Positions 1-7,336 of a stretch of 64,000 nt of DNA are shown in pieces; position 1 is the first letter of the stretch; each line of letters starts with the position of its first letter. This DNA comes from Hymenobacter latericoloratus. GTDB taxonomy: Bacteria > Bacteroidota > Bacteroidia > Cytophagales > Hymenobacteraceae. The stretch is taken from NCBI RefSeq assembly GCF_014199535.1, contig NZ_JACHNV010000002.1, positions 62,001 through 126,000 of the forward strand, read 5' to 3'. Under the pieces are notes generated by a model. It made no database searches. It had not been told where the DNA came from and was given only the letters and a program-made list of their open reading frames with translations. A program made the position numbers and the translations under genes.

Positions 1-1
1 C

Positions 2-331
2 TACGAAGGCCGCCTGATCCGGGAGAGCATCGACCGTACCAACAACTTCAAGCAAGCCGGTGAGCGGTGGCGCCTGCACGAGGACTGGGAAAAGGACGAC
101 CTCATCAACAACCTGGTGGGCGCCCTCACGGACGCCGCCCAAGTAATTCAGGACAAGATGGTTGACCTGTGCACCCAGTGCGACGCCGAGTACGGCCGCC
201 GCTTGGCCGAAGGGTTGAAGCAAGCCAAAGCCGGCAAAACAGCCGAAGGCGGCAACCAGTACAACGACGCCAAGAACTCGGAAGCGGCCCAGCAAGCCGA
301 GAAAATGGCCCACGAAGCCAAGCCTTACTAA
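2..331 (+). CDS. Catalase, C-terminal part (5' end outside window)
   Basis: The frame is open from base 2 to the stop at 329-331, so only about 109 C-terminal residues are present. The first part (YEGRLIRESIDRTNNF, then a GERWR motif, then DDLINNLVGAL) matches the conserved end of monofunctional haem catalases, which convert hydrogen peroxide to water and oxygen in the cytoplasm. The conserved core ends at about YGRRLAEGL. A further tail of roughly 40 residues rich in Ala, Lys, Gln and Glu follows and is not part of the usual small-subunit catalase fold. Haem ligand and active-site residues lie upstream of the window, so activity cannot be judged. A strong hairpin terminator follows at 351-386. 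Confidence 0.88.
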   Translation, partial: YEGRLIRESIDRTNNFKQAGERWRLHEDWEKDDLINNLVGALTDAAQVIQDKMVDLCTQCDAEYGRRLAEGLKQAKAGKTAEGGNQYNDAKNSEAAQQAEKMAHEAKPY

Positions 332-350
332 TCAACTCATTTGAGGTATA

Positions 351-386
351 GAAAAAGCCCCCGCCATATCGGCGGGGGCTTTTTCT
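351..386. terminator. Bidirectional intrinsic terminator
   Basis: Arms AAAAAGCCCCCGCC and GGCGGGGGCTTTTT flank a 5-base loop, with A-tract and T-tract on the two sides. It lies between the convergent catalase gene and the leftward gene ending at 403, so it can serve both strands. Confidence 0.9.
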
Positions 387-402
387 ATTGCTAAGTGGAT
401 GG

Positions 403-1965
403 CTATCTACCGGGGATTTCACCGTCAACCGCAGCCGAATCGGTGGTTTCCGCATCCGTGCCTACCTCCTCTGACTGATCTGGGCCAACACCCTGGTCGG
501 TGCTATCGGGTGGGGCGGGGGTTGGCTGCTCGGTGGGGGTAGGGGCCGCATCAGGCGCAGACTCATCTTCCACCAGCAGCGTATCGGGCTGGATGTCGGT
601 GAGAGAAGGGGCCTGGGCAGTTTCCTCTTCGGCGTCTGGCTCTTTGTTCGGGGCCTGGCGGGTAGGGGCAGAGGCCTCCGCGAAGTGGGTGCTGACGAAG
701 CGCGCTACCCCCCACACGGCCCCGCCTATGCCGCCGATACCCAGAATTACCAGCAGCACCCGCGGCCACTTAATCCGCCAGGAGTCGCGAGGAAGCAGGT
801 TGCCGGCCGCCGGGCGGGTAGGGGGCCCCGCCGCACTGCGCACCGGAGGCTTAGCGGGGGCGCTTGCCGCGGGCGTGGGCCGGGTTACCGGCGCGGCGGG
901 GGTAGCGGCAGCCACCGGCTCGGGCTGGCGCTGCAGCTGCTGAATCAGGTGGCTTAACTGCTGAATGCGCGCGTCCAGCTCCTGGTTACGCACCGCCGAC
1001 TCCTGCTGGGCCGCCCGAATGGCTTCTTCCAGGCGGTTTTTCTCTTGGGTTTCGGCGGCCAGGCGGGCCTGCAAGGCAGCTACCTCGGCGGCTGGGCCGG
1101 GCGCGTGCGTCAGCTGGGCCCGGAGCTGTTCGATGCTTCGTTCCCGTTCGGCTTCGCGGGCTTCCATCTCCTGGCGCTGCTGGGCCAGCTCGGCGCGTAC
1201 CTGGTGGCTGAGCTGCTCCAGGCGGTGCATTTCCTGCTCGCTGGCCGCTACGGCCTCGGCTGCCGAGCCGTAGGGCGCGTCGTGCGGAATGTCCTCGGCC
1301 CCCAGCCACCGCCAGAGCTGGCGTGCTTTTTCTTCCCAGTAGCTTCCGCCCTCGGGTTCGGGGTCATCGGAGGGGTAAGAAGTGGGGGTGGGCAAAGCCA
1401 GAGTTTGGGCCCAGGACAGCAGCACGTCGGTGGGTAGGTCGATTTCGGGGTTGCTGAGCTGGCGCAGGCGGCGCGGGAGCTGACTTATCTCGCTGAGCAG
1501 CTGAAAATTTTCGGCCCCGGGCTGGCGGCGCAGGTAGGTTTCTACCCCCGGTCCGAACTGCACGGGACCGGCAAACAGGACCAGTCCGGTTATCAGCTCC
1601 GGCTGCACCTGAGCGGGAGCGAGCTGCGTGCTCAGCCATTTGGCCACTGCTTCCTGCTGCCGCAGAAACTGCTCGAAGGGGTTGGCGGCGTGCTCATCGC
1701 CGTGCAGGGTGTAGGCGCCCAGCTGCCAGGCCCCGTCCTGCTGATTGGGGATGTCGAGCAGGCCACCTTCCGGCACGAAAAGCAGCACCGTGATGCTGTG
1801 GGGGCGCACCACCAGGGCATCTACTACCTCGCCTTCTACCTCGAAGTTGCTGAGCAAGAGGGTGGGGAAGGCGGTGGGCTCGGCTTCCAGGGCGGCCTGG
1901 GCGGCTACGTACTGCGCCTGGCGGGCCGTGTCATCGAAGGCAGAAAACGGAATGCTATGCAGCAT
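403..1965 (-). CDS. Degenerate NERD-like, coiled-coil, single-pass membrane protein
   Basis: This 520-residue protein is not from a family I can name firmly. Residues about 20-150 resemble the nuclease-related NERD fold in layout: a GEVVDALVV strand, a hydrophobic ITVLLF strand, then NPFEQFLRQQEAVAKWL. The acidic and lysine residues expected at the NERD catalytic strand are replaced by hydrophobic ones. Residues about 238-345 form a long Glu/Gln/Arg-rich coiled coil. A Pro/Ala linker follows, then one membrane helix at about 400-420 (VLLVILGIGGIGGAVWG). The last 95 residues are acidic and rich in Pro, Thr and Asp, probably disordered. The ATG at 1965 is preferred over the upstream in-frame start at 2019 because homology-like sequence starts there. 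It is convergent with catalase. The NERD link is inference. Confidence 0.6.
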   Translation of the reverse strand: MLHSIPFSAFDDTARQAQYVAAQAALEAEPTAFPTLLLSNFEVEGEVVDALVVRPHSITVLLFVPEGGLLDIPNQQDGAWQLGAYTLHGDEHAANPFEQFLRQQEAVAKWLSTQLAPAQVQPELITGLVLFAGPVQFGPGVETYLRRQPGAENFQLLSEISQLPRRLRQLSNPEIDLPTDVLLSWAQTLALPTPTSYPSDDPEPEGGSYWEEKARQLWRWLGAEDIPHDAPYGSAAEAVAASEQEMHRLEQLSHQVRAELAQQRQEMEAREAERERSIEQLRAQLTHAPGPAAEVAALQARLAAETQEKNRLEEAIRAAQQESAVRNQELDARIQQLSHLIQQLQRQPEPVAAATPAAPVTRPTPAASAPAKPPVRSAAGPPTRPAAGNLLPRDSWRIKWPRVLLVILGIGGIGGAVWGVARFVSTHFAEASAPTRQAPNKEPDAEEETAQAPSLTDIQPDTLLVEDESAPDAAPTPTEQPTPAPPDSTDQGVGPDQSEEVGTDAETTDSAAVDGEIPGR

Positions 1966-2164
1966 AGGGAGTGCAAACGGGCCGCTACCTGCGCAAGCCC
2001 AGCGGATATGTACGCACAAGGAAGAATTGGTGCCGTAAAGTAACGCTCTTCGGCATTCCGGCTGTACGCCGCCGCTTGCCTGGGGTGCGCAATAGGACAG
2101 CTCAGGGCTATACCTCCCGCGAAAAGCAGCCGTACACTACCCCTGCACCCAACCCGAAGTCATC

Positions 2165-2425
2165 ATGCCCTTGCACCACGAACTAGACAAAAAGCTTAGC
2201 AAAATCTACGAGCCCAGGGCCACCATCAACGACGTGTTTAAGGGCTACGACATCACCTTCCGCACCAATGAAAACGGTGAGCCGGTGGTACTATTCTTCG
2301 GCAAGCGCCGCCCCGACGGCAAAATCGTGGGCGAGCGATTTACGCGCACTATTAAGCGCGAGCTGGGCAGCCTGACCGTTAAGCACAGCCACTGGGATAA
2401 CCAGGGTAAGATTATGAATGCGTAG
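2165..2425 (+). CDS. Small conserved-looking protein of unknown function
   Basis: An 86-residue soluble protein starting MPLHHELDKKLSKIYEPR and ending DNQGKIMNA. It has a compact alternating pattern (ITFRTNENGEPVVLFFGKR, then GERFTRTIKRE) that looks like a small beta-rich fold. No signal peptide, membrane helix or metal motif is visible. It lies divergent from the NERD-like gene and just upstream of an inverted repeat. Codon use fits its neighbours and the start is a normal ATG. I do not recognise the family. Confidence 0.65.
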   Translation: MPLHHELDKKLSKIYEPRATINDVFKGYDITFRTNENGEPVVLFFGKRRPDGKIVGERFTRTIKRELGSLTVKHSHWDNQGKIMNA

Positions 2426-2435
2426 AGGTAGCTCG

Positions 2436-2535
2436 CGTCATCCTAAGCTTGCCAAGAAGCTTATAACCCCGGAACGTGGAGCGTGGTACCTACTCCTGCT
2501 GCCGTGATACGGTCCTTGGCAAGCTCGGGATGACG
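2436..2535. repeat. Inverted-repeat element (REP/MITE-like)
   Basis: A left arm at 2436-2456 (CGTCATCCTAAGCTTGCCAAG) is mirrored at 2515-2535 with two mismatches, around a core of 58 bases. It ends in the CGTCATCC/GGATGACG type often seen in interspersed repeats of high-GC Bacteroidota. No other clear copy was found in this window. It sits between the small protein gene and the ABC exporter. Confidence 0.75.
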
Positions 2536-2634
2536 TGTTTTTCCGAGGTTCTGCTGTCCCGCTTCCTACCCCCTCTGCCCTGCCAAAACGGCCGCTCCCG
2601 CACTTCGGCGCGGAGTGTGCCGTATAGCCGGAGT

Positions 2635-4512
2635 ATGGCTCGTTCTGATTCCTTTTTCTCTACTATTTCCGCCAAAAAGCCGCGCCCCGATGGCAAGCCC
2701 GCCCTGACGGTGCGGGAACGGTTTTCGGCCCTTCAACACCTGCCGGAATTTCTGCGCCTGATCTGGCAGACCAGCCCGGCCCTTACGCTGGGCAACGTGG
2801 CGCTCCGCCTGCTGCGGGCGGCCCTGCCCGTGGCTATGCTCTACGTGGGGCAGCTGATCCTCGATACGGTAGTGCAGCTCAGTCGCCAGCCCGCCGCCGA
2901 GCGCGCCCTGACCCCGGTTCTGACCTTAGTTGCCCTGGAATTTGGCCTGGCCATTCTCTCCGATGCACTGGGTAGGGGCGTGGCCCTGCTCGATTCGTTG
3001 CTGGGCGACCTGTTTGCCAACCAGACCTCGGTGCGCCTCATGCAGCACGCCGCCGAGCTGGACCTGGACCAGTTTGAGGACAGCGCCTTTTACGATAAGC
3101 TGGAGCGGGCGCGCCGCCAGACCCTCTCGCGCACTGTGCTCATGGCCCAGGTGCTCAGTCAGGCCCAGGATTTCATAACGATGGTGTTTCTGGCCGTGGG
3201 CCTGGTGGCGTTCAACCCCTGGCTGCTGCTGCTCTTGCTGGTGGCGGTGGTGCCGGCCTTCCTGGGTGAGTCGCACTTTAATGAGCGCAGCTACTCCCTG
3301 GTGCACGGCTGGACGCCCGAGCGGCGCGAGCTGGACTACCTGCGCCAGACCGGCGCCTCCGACGAAACGGCCAAGGAGGTTAAGATTTTCGGGCTCTCGG
3401 GCTTTCTCATTGACCGATTCCGGACCCTCTCCGACGAGTTTTATCAGCAGAACAAAAGCCTCGTGATTCGACGCGCAAGCTGGGGCACGTTCTTCGCGGC
3501 GGTGGGCGCGGCCGGCTACTATGCCGCCTACGTCTATATTATCAGCCAGGCCGTGCGCGGGCAGGTGAGCATTGGGCAGCTTACCTTTCTGGCGGGTTCG
3601 TTTGGCCGCATGCGGGGCTTGCTGGAAGGCATCCTGAGCCGGTTCAGCTCCGTGGCCGAAGGCGCCCTGTACCTGCAGGATTTCTTCGACTTCTTCCACC
3701 TGCAGCCCCGTATCCGCCGCAACGAGGGCCAGCCGGTGCGGCCGTTTCCGCGGCCTATCCGGGAAGGGTTCCGGTTCGAGAATGTGGGCTTCAAGTACCG
3801 CAACGCCGAAAAGTGGGCCCTGCGTAACCTCAACTTCACGCTGCAGGCCGGCGAAAAGCTGGCCCTGGTGGGCGAAAACGGCGCCGGCAAGACTACCCTC
3901 GTAAAGCTGCTGGCCCGCCTCTACGACCCCACCGAAGGCCGCATTCTGCTGGATGGCCACGATTTGCGCGAGTACGACCCGGCCGAGCTGCGCCAGGAAA
4001 TTGGGGTGATTTTCCAAGATTTTGTGCGCTTCCAGCTCCCGGCAGGCCAGAACCTGGCCGTGGGCCGCATCGAGCAGAAAGACAACCAGCCCCGCATTGA
4101 GCAGGCCGCCCAGCAAAGCCTGGCCGATTCCGTCATTGCCAAGCTACCCCAGGGCTACGACCAAATGATTGGCCGCCGCTTCAACGGGGGCGTGGACCTA
4201 AGTGGGGGCGAGTGGCAGAAGATAGCCCTGGGCCGCGCCTACATGCGCGACGCCCAACTCCTCATCCTCGATGAGCCCACCGCTGCCCTCGATGCCCGCG
4301 CCGAGTACGAGGTGTTCCAGCGCTTCAAAGATTTGACCCAGGGTAAAACCGCCGTGCTCATCTCGCACCGCTTCAGCACCGTGCGCATGGCCGACCGGAT
4401 TCTGGTCATCGAAAACGGGCAGTTCGTGGAAATCGGGAGCCACCCGGAGCTGCTGGCCCGCGGCGGCCGCTACGCCGAGCTGTTTCAGCTGCAGGCGGCT
4501 GGGTACCGGTAG
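2635..4512 (+). CDS. ABC exporter, fused membrane and ATPase domains
   Basis: A 625-residue half-transporter of the exporter type that would work as a homodimer in the inner membrane. Residues about 30-350 form the six-helix membrane domain, with hydrophobic segments such as PWLLLLLLVAVVPAFLG. The ATPase domain carries Walker A GENGAGKTT (about 413-421), signature LSGGEWQKIALGRA (about 522), Walker B LLILDEPTAALD (about 545) and the H-loop His in ISHRFSTV (about 577). The signature has Glu where Gln is commoner. The start at 2635 is chosen because the 53 residues before it are low-complexity, overlap the inverted repeat and do not look like a transporter N-terminus. The substrate is unknown; lipid, peptide and drug export are all possible. 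Confidence 0.9.
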   Translation: MARSDSFFSTISAKKPRPDGKPALTVRERFSALQHLPEFLRLIWQTSPALTLGNVALRLLRAALPVAMLYVGQLILDTVVQLSRQPAAERALTPVLTLVALEFGLAILSDALGRGVALLDSLLGDLFANQTSVRLMQHAAELDLDQFEDSAFYDKLERARRQTLSRTVLMAQVLSQAQDFITMVFLAVGLVAFNPWLLLLLLVAVVPAFLGESHFNERSYSLVHGWTPERRELDYLRQTGASDETAKEVKIFGLSGFLIDRFRTLSDEFYQQNKSLVIRRASWGTFFAAVGAAGYYAAYVYIISQAVRGQVSIGQLTFLAGSFGRMRGLLEGILSRFSSVAEGALYLQDFFDFFHLQPRIRRNEGQPVRPFPRPIREGFRFENVGFKYRNAEKWALRNLNFTLQAGEKLALVGENGAGKTTLVKLLARLYDPTEGRILLDGHDLREYDPAELRQEIGVIFQDFVRFQLPAGQNLAVGRIEQKDNQPRIEQAAQQSLADSVIAKLPQGYDQMIGRRFNGGVDLSGGEWQKIALGRAYMRDAQLLILDEPTAALDARAEYEVFQRFKDLTQGKTAVLISHRFSTVRMADRILVIENGQFVEIGSHPELLARGGRYAELFQLQAAGYR

Positions 4513-4531
4513 GGAGTGGGAGCTATGTGCC

Positions 4532-4539
4532 TATCTTGG
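4532..4539 (+). promoter_or_regulatory. -7 box-like site for the GNAT gene
   Basis: TATCTTGG differs from the Bacteroidota -7 consensus TAnnTTTG at one base and lies only 4 bases before the ATG at 4544. If used, the transcript would be essentially leaderless. Confidence 0.4.
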
Positions 4540-4543
4540 GCGC

Positions 4544-5029
4544 ATGTCTGTTGCGTACGTTTTCTGGGCCGAGCTGCCCGCTGTCGATGCCTCCTTCGAT
4601 TCCCTGACCCAGCTACTGGCCGATGTGCTCGAAGACGACGCGGCCGGGTTTGCCGCCGATTTGCGCTACCAGCAACAAAAGCAGCCAGTGCAGGCCTGGC
4701 TGGCCTTTGCTGATAATAAGCCTGTGGCCTGCAAGCTGGGCTATGAGCGCAAGCCCGGCCACTACTACAGCTGGCTGGGCGGGGTGCTGCCTGAGTTTCG
4801 GGGGCAGGGGCTGGGGGCTGAGCTGATGCGGCGGCAACACGCCTGGTGTGCGGCAACCGGCTACCACCGCATCCGGACCCAAACCTTCAACCGCTGGCGC
4901 GCCATGCTGATCCTGAACCTGCGCTTCGGCTTCGATATTATAGGGACGGTGCAGGGGGGTAGGGGCCTGACGCTGGTGCTGGAAAAAAACCTGAAACCGG
5001 CGGAAAGCGGCAAAACGGCCGCTCCGTAA
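4544..5029 (+). CDS. GNAT-family N-acetyltransferase
   Basis: A 161-residue cytoplasmic enzyme of the GCN5-related fold, which transfers an acyl group from acyl-CoA to an amine. The acetyl-CoA-binding motif is visible as GVLPEFRGQGLGAELMRR (the R-x-x-G-x-G/A pattern) at about 85-102. It is followed by TFNRWRAMLILNLRFGFDIIGT, the usual last helix and strand of the fold, in which a neighbour's crowded side chains give the N-x-R-F-G-F form. The last 15 residues are polar and probably disordered. The acceptor substrate cannot be told from sequence. It starts 31 bases after the ABC exporter stop, but a -7-like box in this gap suggests its own promoter. Confidence 0.85.
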   Translation: MSVAYVFWAELPAVDASFDSLTQLLADVLEDDAAGFAADLRYQQQKQPVQAWLAFADNKPVACKLGYERKPGHYYSWLGGVLPEFRGQGLGAELMRRQHAWCAATGYHRIRTQTFNRWRAMLILNLRFGFDIIGTVQGGRGLTLVLEKNLKPAESGKTAAP

Positions 5030-5131
5030 GGCACTGGAGCTCGTCCCATAATTTTACCTCGTAACTGACAGGCTGAAAGCACACTAGGTTTCGTATTTTA
5101 GAAGCTGCATGCTCCTAACTCTTCCGGACCT

Positions 5132-5743
5132 ATGAAATTGCTCTCTACTCTGCTGGCTGGCGGCGGCCTGTTGCTGTCCGGGTGCCTGATGTCGCGCGAG
5201 GCGCGGGTAGAATCTGACTACAGCTACGCCGGGCAGTTCCGGCGCTACCGCACCTACGAGTTTATCAGCGGCGAAGGCATCAACTCCGACACCAGCCGGC
5301 TGGGCGAGGCCGTGCGCGACGCCATCCGGACCCGCATGAAAATCCAGGGGTACCGCCCCACCCGCCGCCGCCCCGATCTGCTGGTGAACTTCCGCTTGTT
5401 CGAGGGCGACATGCGTTTCCGCGGCTACAGCCAGGACGACTTTTCGAAGTGGGTGAAAAACGGCAGCACCGAGGACGAGGACACGCCCGCCGAGGCGCGC
5501 CAGGGCTACCAGCCCGTGCGGATGCTGCTCGCCGAAGGTACCCTGCTGGTCACGCTCATTGACAACCGCACCAACCGCGCCGTCTGGAATGGCTATGCCT
5601 CCGGCGTGAGCGTGCCCTCCGGCCCTCAGGGTGAGGTAGTGCTGCGCCGCTCCGTGCGCTCTATCTTCGACCAGTACCACGTTTTCACCGAAGGCTTTCT
5701 GCAGGGCAACAACCCCCCAGCCACCGACGAGCCGGGCAATTAG
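5132..5743 (+). CDS. DUF4136-type lipoprotein
   Basis: A 203-residue secreted protein with a lipoprotein signal peptide: KLLSTLLAGGGLLLSGC places the lipidated Cys at about residue 17. After it come the features of the DUF4136 family: an early Y-x-x-YRTYEF strand, a helix with AVRDAIRTRMKIQGY, and PDLLVNFRLFEG, followed by a second half with GTLLVTLIDNRTNRAVWNGYASG. Family members are membrane-anchored envelope proteins of unknown role. It is rightward and ends 69 bases before the convergent xdhC-like gene; no clear terminator hairpin is visible between them. Confidence 0.82.
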   Translation: MKLLSTLLAGGGLLLSGCLMSREARVESDYSYAGQFRRYRTYEFISGEGINSDTSRLGEAVRDAIRTRMKIQGYRPTRRRPDLLVNFRLFEGDMRFRGYSQDDFSKWVKNGSTEDEDTPAEARQGYQPVRMLLAEGTLLVTLIDNRTNRAVWNGYASGVSVPSGPQGEVVLRRSVRSIFDQYHVFTEGFLQGNNPPATDEPGN

Positions 5744-5812
5744 GAGTTTTGCTTGCGGGGGGAAGCACCCAGAAAAACCCAACGCGGCCGGGCCTTGCCG
5801 GGCTGCTGAAAG

Positions 5813-6814
5813 CTACCCGCGCTGCTCCGGCCGGTTGCGCTCCTGAATCAGCTCGGCGGCCACGCTGATGGCTATTTCCTCCGGAGTGCGGCTATGGATG
5901 GGCAACCCAATGGGGGCCCGCACCCGCGCCAGCTGCTGCGCCGTCGCTCCCTCGGCCCGCAGCGTGGCCAGCAGCTCCCGGATTTTGGCCGCGCTGCCCA
6001 TCACGCCCAGGTAGCGCACCGGGTGGGCCAGCAGCTGCCGCAGAGCCAGCAGGTCGGTGCGGTAGCCAAAGCTCATCAGAATGACGTATTGGTGGGGCCC
6101 TGGCGGAATTTCCTGGGCCAGGGTGTCGTAAGCTACCGTGCGCTTGTGGTGGGCGTAGGGATTCAGCTGGTGAGTATTCAGGTCGGGCCGGTCGTCGAGC
6201 ACGGTCAGCTCCAGGTCCAGGGTGGCCAGCACCCGCGACAACGCCAGCCCCACGTGCCCGCCGCCTACAATCGTGACCTGGTCCCGGAAGCCCAGGCGCT
6301 CGGAGTATTCCCACGCCGGGCCGGAGCGAAACGAGTAGCCCGTAGCGGCGGGCAGCAGCTGCAGCCCCTGTGCCGCCGAAAGCCGCAGCGCGCCGCCCGC
6401 GTGGGTCCGCAGCACCTGCCCAATAGCCTCCACCGTGGGTAAATGGCGAGAGCTCAGCGGAAAAACCAGCACCCACTGCTCGCCGGAGCAAATCAGGCCC
6501 GAGCGGTCGATGGCCGCTTCCTTACGGTGAACCTGGTGGCGCAGGGCCGGGCCGGCCGCGTCTTTCCCTGCCATACTGCGCGCCAGCTCCACAAATTTGT
6601 GCTCCATGATGCCGCCCCCAATGGAGCCAACCAGCTCCGTAGCCGTTACGGCCATCTTGAAGCCCTGCCGGCCGGGGCTGCTGCCCTCGCTCTGGAGCAC
6701 GCACAGCAGCACTACCCCCACCTGCCCGCGCAGGCAGGCCGCCGCGTGCTCCCACACCGGCAGGTCGCGGGGTAGGGCCGGGGTAGGCGAGGGGGCAGAG
6801 GGCACGGGGGGCAT
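5813..6814 (-). CDS. xdhC: XdhC/CoxI-family molybdenum-enzyme maturation factor
   Basis: A 333-residue protein of the XdhC/CoxI family, which binds molybdenum cofactor and promotes its sulfuration and insertion into xanthine dehydrogenase-type enzymes. The N-terminal XdhC_CoxI motif is seen as EGSSPGRQGFKMAV and GSIGGGIMEHKFVELA. The C-terminal half is an NAD(P)-type Rossmann domain with VTIVGGGHVGLALSRVL and the acidic VLDDRP. Start: the longer frame opens with TTG at 6820, but the ATG two codons later is preferred. It is the last gene of the leftward xdh operon, 24 bases after the small membrane gene. Context strongly supports the role. Confidence 0.92.
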   Translation of the reverse strand: MPPVPSAPSPTPALPRDLPVWEHAAACLRGQVGVVLLCVLQSEGSSPGRQGFKMAVTATELVGSIGGGIMEHKFVELARSMAGKDAAGPALRHQVHRKEAAIDRSGLICSGEQWVLVFPLSSRHLPTVEAIGQVLRTHAGGALRLSAAQGLQLLPAATGYSFRSGPAWEYSERLGFRDQVTIVGGGHVGLALSRVLATLDLELTVLDDRPDLNTHQLNPYAHHKRTVAYDTLAQEIPPGPHQYVILMSFGYRTDLLALRQLLAHPVRYLGVMGSAAKIRELLATLRAEGATAQQLARVRAPIGLPIHSRTPEEIAISVAAELIQERNRPEQRG

Positions 6815-6838
6815 AACCAAAGCAGCGAAGAAAAGTGG

Positions 6839-7336
6839 TTACAGCCACACGGCGCTCAGGGCGTAATACACGGCCATTACGCCCGAAAAAGCCGCGCTGA
6901 CCACGAAGCGCCAGTCGGCCGACACCCGGTTCTGGATGTAATAATTCACGAACAAGGAAACCGGGATGTTCAGCACAAACGAGCGGGTAGCCAAAGGCAG
7001 CAGCTCCCAGGTAATCTGCTCGGGGTGTCCCGAGAACAGCTGCAGGAACACATAGTGGCGGGCAATCCAGAGGGGGTTGAAGTAAGCCAACGATAAGGCC
7101 GCGCGCATCCAGCGGGCCGCCAGGCTGCTGGTGGGGCTGGACGGCACGCGCTGGTCGAGCCACTGGAAATAAGCGGGTACTTCCCAGGAGTAGAGCAGGC
7201 CCCCCACCAGGGCCATGCCCAGCAGGCGGCCCCAGGAAAACTGGTGCACCAAAAGCGCCGCGGCCGTGTCGCCGGCGGCGTAAATCAGCAGTCCACGGAG
7301 GTGGTTACGGAGTTGAGTTGAGCGGGTGAGGTCCAA
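6839..7336 (-). CDS. Small integral membrane protein in the xdh operon, weakly Mpv17-like
   Basis: A 165-residue protein with about four hydrophobic segments. It begins with GLLIYAAGDTAAALLVHQ, continues with YFQWLDQRVPSS, and ends with NYYIQNRVSADWRFVVSAAFSGVMAVYY. The order of a GD motif, a W-x-x-LDR-like motif and a terminal N-[FY]-x-x-x-x-R-x-x-x-R-like motif recalls the Mpv17/PMP22 family, which is mainly known from eukaryotic organelles. The match is weak and made by eye. The frame overlaps the end of xdhB by 52 bases and its only plausible early start is a TTG at 7336, so translation may be coupled to xdhB. The true start is uncertain. Its position between xdhB and xdhC suggests a link to the hydroxylase, which is inference. 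Confidence 0.6.
   Translation of the reverse strand: MDLTRSTQLRNHLRGLLIYAAGDTAAALLVHQFSWGRLLGMALVGGLLYSWEVPAYFQWLDQRVPSSPTSSLAARWMRAALSLAYFNPLWIARHYVFLQLFSGHPEQITWELLPLATRSFVLNIPVSLFVNYYIQNRVSADWRFVVSAAFSGVMAVYYALSAVWL

Noticed and set aside
2926..4116. A 396-codon minus-strand frame opposite the ABC exporter
   Set aside because: Composition is that of an antisense shadow and no domain is visible; the plus-strand frame has all ABC motifs.
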